8,981 nucleotides of DNA. Source: an uncultured Alphaproteobacteria bacterium (lineage in GTDB: Bacteria > Pseudomonadota > Alphaproteobacteria > Reyranellales > Reyranellaceae). Each line of letters opens with the position of its first letter. The stretch's first letter is position 1. The DNA lies in the NCBI GenBank assembly GCA_903929895.1, contig CAIYWM010000525.1, forward strand, positions 1 through 8,981. The letters are read 5' to 3'. The position numbers and the translations under genes are program-made. Below the pieces are notes generated by a model that was not told where the DNA came from, did no database searches, and saw nothing but the letters and a program-made list of their open reading frames with translations. Shown here piece after piece: positions 5,615 to 8,981 of the stretch.

Positions 5615-8074
5615 TCAGGCGAAGAGGAAGTCCGATGCGAGGATGTCGGCCTGCGCAACTCCAATCAGCGTGATCGCACTGGTCGTTGCTCCCTCGGTAT
5701 GGAACAGCGTCGTCGACAGCGTACCCCCGCCTGTATCCCATTCGTGCATCGCGAAGTCCGAGAGCGAGTGAATCGTGTCAATCTCCGTGAGGTCGATCTT
5801 GTCGGTATGGCCTCCGAAGAAAAAGATCGTGTCTGAACCCCAGGCAATGTCGGCGTAGACGTAGCGGTTCAAGCCGGCTTCGCCGATCAGCGTATCGTTG
5901 CCGGCACCGCCGGTCAGAACGTCGTCGCCTTCGCCGCCGGCGACATAGTCGTCGGCCCAGCCCCCGGTCAGGGCGTCGTCTCCGCCCCAGCCGTAGAGGA
6001 AGGAGTCCACGGTGTTGCCCGCCGCATCGAGCGTGTCACCGCCCTCTACCGACCCCTGCACCCATTCGATCGAGGCCGTCGTCAGGTTCAGCGTCAGGCC
6101 GCCCGAGGACCAGACGTAGAGCGAATCGAAGCCATCGCCGCCATTGATCAGGCTGTCGCCGCCCTCTTCGATGATGACGTCGTCACCCGCCTGGCCGCGC
6201 AGCACGTCGGAGCCGACGCCGCCGACCAGCATGTCGTTGCCGTCGCCGCCGAGCAGGTTGTCGTTGCCCTCACCGCCGTTGAGATAGTCGTCAAAGGCAG
6301 AACCCGTGATCGTGTCGTTGCCGTCCATGCCATAGATGTAAACGCCGACCGTCTGGCCCGCAGCGGTGAAGACGTCGTTGCCGTCGTCACCGCGCGCCCA
6401 TTCGATCGAGGCCGCTTCCATGTCGAGAGTCACGGCGTCGGCGGTCTGGACCAGCGCCGAGTCGAAGCCGTCGCCGCCGTCGATCGAAGTGTCGGCAGCA
6501 TCGATCAGCAGGCTGTCGTCACCGTCGCCGCCGGACAAGTCGTCAGCGCCGTCACCGCCATTCAACATGTCGTTGCCGGCCTCTCCGACAAGGACGTCGT
6601 CGCCATCGAGACCATAAAGCTGATCGTTGCTCTTGCCGCCGGTCAGCGTGTTGTCGCCATCGTCGCCGATCAGGGTATTCGGCCCCGAGCCACCGGTCAG
6701 GTTCTCGATACTGTCGTAGGTATCGGCGGCGTAATAGTCGACTTTGGCATAGTTGGCCGTAAGATCGGCATAAACTACGCCCGTACGGCTTGCGTAGGAG
6801 GCGGTGTCAATACCGTCGCCGCCGTTCAATTCATTCTCCTGGCCGAAGCCACCGCTCAGGACATCATCGCCATCTCCACCGTGGAGGATGTCGTTGCCTG
6901 TCCCACCTTCGATCGTGTCGTCGCCGTCATTTCCCCAGATCGTGTTGTTAAGATCGTTGCCGATGACTGTGTCGTCGCCGGAGCCGGCCTTCAACGAGCC
7001 GATCTCCGAGCGTCTGTCGTCCCGATACAGCAGGCTGTTGTAGACATTGCCCTGGGCCTGATACTCCGGCGTCCCCTCAGGTGCCTGGGAATTCAGATCG
7101 GCGAGCTGGCTGTTCGAGAAGCGAAGCCAATGGCCCGGCCGCATGTCGTCATACTGGTCGTCGTCGAAATTGCTGAGATCGAAGGTGGTATCGGCTCCTT
7201 GTGTCCACACGGTGGTGAAAATCTTCTTCGTGGCCGTGGGGCCGGTATTGTCAGCCTCATCGCCATTGATGTATTGCCTGCCGTCCTCGTCCCAGGTGTA
7301 GGTGTCCTGAACCGCCGGCTTGGTGTCCGTCTTGCCCTTGTCAAAGTTGGCGCCGTACAGCGCCTGCAGGGCAGCGATGTCGTACATCATATAGCTCGAG
7401 ACGGATGAGCCGGACGGAGCGGTCGTGTTGGCCTTCACGTTCACCTCGCCGCTCAGGAACGACGAGTAGGTCATCACAGTGAATTCGATATCGCTCCGGT
7501 CAGCGCTAATGGGGCCGTTCGGATAGAGTTCGAACGGGTGTTTCAGGCCCAGCGCATGCCCCATCTCGTGGATGACGGTGGCGAAGGCGTCTTCGCCGTA
7601 CAATTGGTCCGTCTCGAACTCGCCATTCCCGCCGAGATAAACGTCTCCGGCGCTGTTCATGATCGTCGTACCCGGAGAGTTCAATGGGTAGTTGGCGTGC
7701 GAGCCACCCTCGTTGCCTGCCAGGCTGGTCGCGCCCGCAATCCTGAAGGAAGCATCCGTCGTGGTGCTCAGGTCGAAGGTGAGGCCGGTGTAGGAGGAGA
7801 TGAGCTTGAAGCCGATGACCGCCGCGGCCTGTTGATTCTCGTCGGTCGGCTTGAAGGCGGCCAGGCCGCTTGGGTCCGCGTAGTTGTCCGGATAGTCATC
7901 CTTGTCGGTGGGGAAGAAATAGGTGAGCGTCGTCGCCGGCGTGGTGCCCTCCGCGTCCGAGGTCCAATAGTTATCCGACAGGAGCGCTCGGACATTGGGG
8001 TCGACGACCGTGTAGGAACTGAATGTACCCGCGAAGTTCCCGCCCTTGCTGACAGGTGAATCCGAAGTGGCCAT
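5615..8074 (-). CDS. Serralysin-type (M10B) RTX zinc metalloprotease, type I secreted
   Basis: This is an 819-residue extracellular protease. The catalytic domain carries the zinc motif HEMGHALGLKHP (169-180; ligands H169, H173, H179, base E170) and the Met-turn VMTY (200-203, with Y203 the expected extra ligand). The segment DIAALQALYGANF (232-244) marks the start of the M10 C-terminal domain. From about 364 to 734 run glycine/aspartate RTX nonapeptides (such as GDGDDVLSG and GEGNDNLLG) that bind calcium after export. There is no Sec signal, and the protein ends in D-F-L-F-A, an Asp followed by hydrophobic residues, as in type I secretion signals of this family. It is longer than classical serralysins (about 470-480) because of extra RTX blocks. 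Start choice: the ATG at 8074 has only a G-rich run upstream, while an in-frame GTG at 8125 has GGAAG at 7-nt spacing and would add 17 residues. No secretion genes are adjacent. Confidence 0.92.
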   Translation of the reverse strand: MATSDSPVSKGGNFAGTFSSYTVVDPNVRALLSDNYWTSDAEGTTPATTLTYFFPTDKDDYPDNYADPSGLAAFKPTDENQQAAAVIGFKLISSYTGLTFDLSTTTDASFRIAGATSLAGNEGGSHANYPLNSPGTTIMNSAGDVYLGGNGEFETDQLYGEDAFATVIHEMGHALGLKHPFELYPNGPISADRSDIEFTVMTYSSFLSGEVNVKANTTAPSGSSVSSYMMYDIAALQALYGANFDKGKTDTKPAVQDTYTWDEDGRQYINGDEADNTGPTATKKIFTTVWTQGADTTFDLSNFDDDQYDDMRPGHWLRFSNSQLADLNSQAPEGTPEYQAQGNVYNSLLYRDDRRSEIGSLKAGSGDDTVIGNDLNNTIWGNDGDDTIEGGTGNDILHGGDGDDVLSGGFGQENELNGGDGIDTASYASRTGVVYADLTANYAKVDYYAADTYDSIENLTGGSGPNTLIGDDGDNTLTGGKSNDQLYGLDGDDVLVGEAGNDMLNGGDGADDLSGGDGDDSLLIDAADTSIDGGDGFDSALVQTADAVTLDMEAASIEWARGDDGNDVFTAAGQTVGVYIYGMDGNDTITGSAFDDYLNGGEGNDNLLGGDGNDMLVGGVGSDVLRGQAGDDVIIEEGGDSLINGGDGFDSLYVWSSGGLTLNLTTASIEWVQGSVEGGDTLDAAGNTVDSFLYGWGGDDALTGGWADDYVAGGEGDDVLTGGAGNDTLIGEAGLNRYVYADIAWGSDTIFFFGGHTDKIDLTEIDTIHSLSDFAMHEWDTGGGTLSTTLFHTEGATTSAITLIGVAQADILASDFLFA
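5873..6481 (-). repeat. Imperfect tandem duplication (~112 residues) inside the RTX region
   Basis: Protease residues 532-643 (6146-6481) and 644-734 (5873-6145) repeat the same order of motifs. Each begins GGDGFDS, continues to TL then ASIEW about 22 residues later, then TxDAAG/TAAGxTV, a Y-G turn, and RTX repeats containing DDYxxGGEGxD. The offset is 112-113 residues throughout. A more divergent relative (GGDGIDTASY to SIENLTGG, 418-462) precedes them. This points to growth of the array by duplication of whole modules rather than of single nonapeptides. Confidence 0.75.
5873..6985 (-). repeat. RTX calcium-binding nonapeptide array region
   Basis: Residues 364-734 of the protease hold about two dozen GGxGxDxUx-type nonapeptides in four blocks, near residues 364-422, 461-520, 582-650 and 695-734. 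They are separated by longer non-RTX inserts. At the DNA level this appears as recurrent gccgccgtc-like motifs on the plus strand. In this family such arrays fold into beta-rolls with bound Ca2+ outside the cell. Confidence 0.88.
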
Positions 8075-8221
8075 GCCCCAATACCCCCAAACACGCGTTG
8101 ACCAGAAAGTTGTATCTATAGTCACGCAACAACTTCCGCAATACGACGGATCGGTGATGCAAATAATAAAAAGCGACTCCTGCCACGGTCGGAAGGACAC
8201 TCGAAGGCTGGAGAGATGATC
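8075..8221. promoter_or_regulatory. Divergent spacer between protease and exported-protein gene
   Basis: This spacer must carry the upstream signals of both genes. It contains an inverted repeat AAGTTGT/ACAACTT (8107-8113 and 8129-8135) and an A/T-rich run AAATAATAAAAA (8161-8172). On the minus strand TTGCGG and TAGATA are 17 nt apart, a weak candidate promoter for the protease. On the plus strand TTGACC (8098-8103) and TATAGT (8117-8122) resemble consensus hexamers, but the 13-bp spacing is too short for a normal sigma-70 promoter. No promoter can be fixed with confidence. Confidence 0.4.
8107..8135. repeat. 7-bp inverted repeat in the protease upstream region
   Basis: The arms AAGTTGT and ACAACTT are separated by 15 bp. 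The dyad overlaps the best-looking promoter hexamers on both strands and the Shine-Dalgarno-like GGAAG (minus 8137-8133) of the alternative protease start. It could be an operator controlling the protease, the exported protein, or both; a chance occurrence is not excluded. Confidence 0.4.
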
Positions 8222-8981
8222 ATGCACCGATGGCGGGCTGACGGGCTGTCAGCGATGATTCCGCTGCTTCTCGTGGTCGGATTTCTGTTTGTCCCCTTCG
8301 CTGCCTTCGCCGCGCCCGACGCCGCGCAGACGGCGGCAATTTGCGGCCATCGCGCGAGTTGCAAGGTCGAGAAGACCCGTGATGCCGGCAAGTCGCCAGC
8401 AGGCGCGTCGCTCGCCGTCGTCGAGATACACCTCGGCCTCGCCGACAAGCCCAGGGATCAGGACGAAGGTTGTATCGCCGGCAACGCGCGCAACGGTGGC
8501 GTGGAATACTGGCTGCTGGACGGCACGGCGGCGCCCAGGCAGGTTCTGCAGCTCTGCAACGACGGCTATGGCTCGTCGGGCGTCGGCGAGGACGAGGTCG
8601 AGGTCGGCCCCAACAGACTCGTCCATCACCAGTATGGCGGCTCGGCCTGGCGCTGGTCGATGGATGTCACCTATTCGCTGGTGCCCTTCCGCGCCCTGAC
8701 CGAGCAGGACTGCAGCTACCACAATGGCTCGGAACAGAGCGGCACGCTGACCGACATTGACTACCGGACAAGGCTGGTCCGCGCGTTGGCCAAGGACAGC
8801 ACCCGGCGCGATCTCGGCATCGGCTGTCCGTCCTGGCCCAAGCCGCCGCAGACCTTCGCAGCGCGCATCGATGCGGACACGGTCGGGGCCTATCCGGTCG
8901 TGGCACCGGGCCTGGCCGGCAAGGCCGTGATCCCGGCCGGCACCGCGCTCGGCAACTGCGTGCCCGGCATGACGACCGCCG
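8222..8981 (+). CDS. Exported cysteine-rich protein of unknown function (partial, C-terminus beyond window)
   Basis: The frame is open from the ATG to the right edge, giving 253 residues with no stop. Residues 1-30 are a clear Sec signal peptide: basic start (HRWR), hydrophobic core MIPLLLVVGFLFVPF, and cleavage likely after AFA. The mature part has seven cysteines (41, 47, 84, 112, 164, 202, 246), which suggests disulfides and life in the periplasm or outside the cell. It has no lipobox, and no transmembrane segment after the signal. A tryptophan-rich patch (SAWRWSMD, 141-148) stands out. I do not recognise the family. ATG 8222 has GGAG 8 nt upstream; an in-frame ATG at 8216 with AAGG 8 nt upstream would add two residues. 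It diverges from the RTX protease, so shared regulation is possible. Confidence 0.75.
   Translation, partial: MHRWRADGLSAMIPLLLVVGFLFVPFAAFAAPDAAQTAAICGHRASCKVEKTRDAGKSPAGASLAVVEIHLGLADKPRDQDEGCIAGNARNGGVEYWLLDGTAAPRQVLQLCNDGYGSSGVGEDEVEVGPNRLVHHQYGGSAWRWSMDVTYSLVPFRALTEQDCSYHNGSEQSGTLTDIDYRTRLVRALAKDSTRRDLGIGCPSWPKPPQTFAARIDADTVGAYPVVAPGLAGKAVIPAGTALGNCVPGMTTA

Noticed and set aside
4699..5664. A 321-codon minus-strand frame
   Set aside because: It is antisense to the dioxygenase, whose iron ligands and family motifs are complete. It also overlaps the protease 3' end.
5873..6985. The repetitive gccgccgtc-rich DNA as a CRISPR or minisatellite
   Set aside because: The repeats are in frame and encode RTX nonapeptides; there are no uniform repeats with unique spacers.
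8075..8227. The full upstream extension of the protease frame to an ATG at 8227
   Set aside because: It would overlap the start of the divergent gene and add a 51-residue, Cys/Trp-containing segment unlike serralysin N-termini. Only the GTG at 8125 remains a reasonable alternative.
8249..8722. A 157-codon minus-strand frame
   Set aside because: The plus strand here encodes a signal peptide and a coherent cysteine-rich protein with a ribosome-binding site, so the minus frame is a shadow.
8222..8981. The exported protein as a classical serralysin inhibitor (Inh)
   Set aside because: Known inhibitors are about 100-130 residues with one disulfide. This protein exceeds 250 residues with seven cysteines and shows no similarity I can see.

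Overview
The window looks like chromosome from a GC-rich bacterium, most likely an alphaproteobacterium. The basis is strong G/C preference at third codon positions, the mix of family-5 ABC binding protein, crotonase, SDR and TauD genes, and a BadH-like dehydrogenase best known from Rhodopseudomonas. This placement is an inference, and no rRNA or marker gene is present to fix it.

Region 1 (18-5583) is a divergent pair of operons that look metabolic. Leftward from a 109-bp control region (3008-3116) run a periplasmic family-5 ABC substrate-binding protein and then a metal-dependent amidohydrolase of the TRZ/ATZ type, which starts at TTG. This operon probably continues off the left edge, because no permease or ATPase gene is seen. 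Rightward run a crotonase-fold protein, a BadH-like short-chain dehydrogenase and a TauD/TfdA-type Fe(II)/2-oxoglutarate dioxygenase. Their gaps are only 10 and 12 bp, with ribosome-binding sites overlapping the preceding stop codons, so they are almost surely one transcript. The layout suggests uptake of a small organic solute, hydrolysis or deamination, oxidation and acyl-CoA processing. The substrate cannot be read from the sequence. The control region holds a perfect 12-bp inverted repeat that places the same 12-mer just upstream of both divergent start codons. Two of the enzymes depart from their family's standard catalytic residues: the crotonase lacks both hydratase glutamates, and the amidohydrolase has Gln in the usual HxxE position.

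Region 2 (5615-8074, minus strand) is a large serralysin-type (M10B) zinc metalloprotease with a long RTX calcium-binding array and a hydrophobic C-terminal tail typical of type I secretion. Its array includes an imperfect tandem duplication of about 112 residues. It converges on the dioxygenase gene, with a small hairpin overlapping the dioxygenase stop codon. No type I secretion genes lie in the window.

Region 3 (8075-8981) is a 141 to 147-bp divergent spacer with an inverted repeat, followed by the start of a plus-strand gene for an exported, cysteine-rich protein I do not recognise; it runs off the right edge. I see no tRNA, rRNA, CRISPR, insertion sequence or phage gene. The only stretches without a gene are short, and the longest is the 8075-8221 spacer.
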